Source of the DNA: Bacillota bacterium
Lineage (GTDB): Bacteria; Bacillota; Clostridia; Acetivibrionales; DTU013
NCBI GenBank assembly: GCA_023433505.1
Contig: JAEZCO010000012.1
Coordinates: forward strand, 62,001 to 126,000
DNA: 64,000 bases
Direction: 5' to 3'
Both the position numbers and the translations under genes were made by a program. The notes beneath the pieces were generated by a model. The model was given only the letters and a program-made list of their open reading frames with translations, was not told where the DNA came from and searched no databases. Below are positions 63,128 to 64,000 of this stretch, piece after piece (the stretch's first letter is position 1; each line of letters begins with the position of its first letter).

Positions 63128-63191
63128 TGTTAAACCAATTGTTAAATTTATGTTAAGTCATATTGTATTACGCTGTACAGTAGTATATAAT
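63128..63191 (+). promoter_or_regulatory. Pho-box-like repeats and promoter of the phosphate operon
   Basis: TGTTAA, the complement of the PhoP box TTAACA, occurs at 63128, 63140 and 63151, 12 and 11 bases apart. The promoter follows: TTGTAT (63163-63168), 17-base spacer, TATAAT (63186-63191). PhoP boxes of Bacillus are TTAACA units separated by 4-6 bases just upstream of the -35, as here. The genes below (DUF47 and PiT) fit phosphate control. Confidence 0.6.
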
Positions 63192-63319
63192 TTTTTAGGC
63201 GATACATAATGTAATTTTTGCTATGCATACGGGAAATCATAAATTCATCAGAGAATCAAATGGCGGAAATTGGAGCGATTCCCCATTTTGAAAAAATTAC
63301 TTGGGAAAGAGGAATAGGA

Positions 63320-63943
63320 ATGTTTAGAATTACAGCCAAAGAGGGAGTTTTTTTTGATTTGTTCGTTTCTACTGCGGAGGACACCTGCAGGGCAGCAAAA
63401 CAGCTTGAAGAGCTTATGACAAATTATGTTAACGTAGATGAAAAGATAGGTATCCTGGAGGAAATCGAACACCGGTGCGACGGGCATGTCCATAAGATGC
63501 TGGAGCACTTAAACCGGTCCTTTATCACTCCCATCGACAGGGAAGATATCTTTGAGATTGCCAAGGAGCTTGATAATATCACTGACGCAATCGAATCAAC
63601 GGGCCACCGGTTCAGGATGTTCAATGTCACAAGCATGAAAGAGGATGCGGTAACTCTCGCCAAGCTTATTACGCAATGCACCGAAGAACTGGCTGGTGTC
63701 ATGCAGGAACTGAAAAAGATGAAGACAAGCAAGACGTTAAAGGATAAAATCATCGAAGTCAACAGAATTGAAAATGTAGGAGACGATATCTTCAGAAGTG
63801 CCATGCAGCGGCTTTTCACCTCGGAACATGACGCGCTAGAGGTCATTAAATGGAAAGAAATCTACGAGTACCTTGAAAACACGCTGGATGCATGCGAAGA
63901 TGTGGCCAATATTGTTGAAGGGGTCGCAATGAAGAATGCCTAA
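63320..63943 (+). CDS. DUF47/PhoU-like phosphate transport accessory protein
   Basis: Helical, PhoU-like protein of 207 residues (DUF47 family), cytoplasmic, thought to gate or regulate the PiT phosphate transporter. Family features: EEIEHRCDGHVHKMLEHLN, ITPIDREDIFEIAKELDNIT (metal-binding EXXXD-type) and the repeat VNRIENVGDDIFRSAMQRLF, LDACEDVANIVEGV. ATG 63320 follows AGAGGAATAGG. It overlaps the next gene by 8 bases. Confidence 0.93.
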   Translation: MFRITAKEGVFFDLFVSTAEDTCRAAKQLEELMTNYVNVDEKIGILEEIEHRCDGHVHKMLEHLNRSFITPIDREDIFEIAKELDNITDAIESTGHRFRMFNVTSMKEDAVTLAKLITQCTEELAGVMQELKKMKTSKTLKDKIIEVNRIENVGDDIFRSAMQRLFTSEHDALEVIKWKEIYEYLENTLDACEDVANIVEGVAMKNA

Positions 63944-64000
63944 TATACCTTTTTTCCTGGTAATCGTTGTAATTTTAGCGCTGGCTTTTGATTTTATCAA
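63936..64000 (+). CDS. PiT-family inorganic phosphate transporter (partial, cut by window edge)
   Basis: The first 21 codons (MPNIPFFLVIVVILALAFDF and one more) make a hydrophobic N-terminal helix with the FDF motif common to PiT transporters. The ATG overlaps the end of the DUF47 gene, the usual pairing for low-affinity phosphate uptake. The gene continues beyond the window. Confidence 0.75.
   Translation, partial: MPNIPFFLVIVVILALAFDFI

Noticed and set aside
1..64000. CRISPR arrays, rRNA genes, intact insertion sequences
   Set aside because: No regularly spaced repeats, rRNA sequence or transposase/integrase genes were seen anywhere in the window.

Overview
The window reads as a chromosome segment of a Gram-positive, spore-forming-type anaerobe of the class Clostridia. 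The evidence is AGGAGG-type ribosome sites with frequent TTG/GTG starts, sigma-A promoters, YesM/YesN two-component systems beside carbohydrate ABC transporters, a GerMN lipoprotein, an AMIN/amidase cell-wall hydrolase, QueH, Bacillus-type LexA boxes (CGAAC-N4-GTTCG) and tRNA genes with encoded CCA. A cluster III relative (Ruminiclostridium/Acetivibrio-like) is plausible, but this is inference.

Layout. (1) 0-5.4 kb: a YesN-type regulator diverges from an LplB/LplC/solute-binding-protein sugar importer. (2) 5.4-10.1 kb, minus strand: amidohydrolase and ArsB/NhaD-like permease, then argG-argH behind a promoter overlapped by ARG-box-like sites. (3) 10.2-18.2 kb, plus strand, conserved core: ruvC-ruvA-ruvB, queH, an AMIN/amidase, a GerMN lipoprotein, rph (RNase PH), an XTP/dITP diphosphatase and a YfcE-type phosphodiesterase, then tRNA-Gly and tRNA-Arg. 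(4) 18.4-37.9 kb, accessory: gene remnants after tRNA-Arg, a type I toxin-antitoxin module, an AraC/GyrI-like/C-terminal fusion protein, an ArsC/Spx-like protein, an SOS-controlled Y-family polymerase with a YolD-like partner, a frameshifted rifampin-phosphotransferase-like gene, tag, a DUF5348 protein, and a complete Wadjet type II operon (jetABCD). A hairpin-rich element is fused to the 3' end of jetA.

(5) 38-48.4 kb: a fructan/sucrose-type utilisation locus with a YesM/YesN pair, an ABC importer without its own ATPase, a PfkB sugar kinase, a GH32 fructosidase and a divergent AraC regulator. (6) 48.6-52 kb: an HD-domain protein and a three-domain LigD with no Ku gene in view. (7) 52-57.8 kb: a second sugar importer with a Gfo/Idh/MocA oxidoreductase, diverging from a LacI-family regulator with operator-like palindromes between them. 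(8) 57.9-64 kb: an Fpg/Nei-family glycosylase lacking zinc-finger cysteines, a membrane protein of unknown function, SOS-controlled uvrA, a hairpin cluster, and a DUF47/PhoU-like gene with the start of a PiT phosphate transporter, preceded by three Pho-box-like repeats.

The best candidates for unusual biology are the Wadjet operon with its hairpin element in jetA, the toxin-antitoxin locus whose two RNAs have near-identical 5' leaders, and the 723-residue AraC fusion. Wadjet is a described system. I found no multi-gene system here that I can defend as wholly undescribed.
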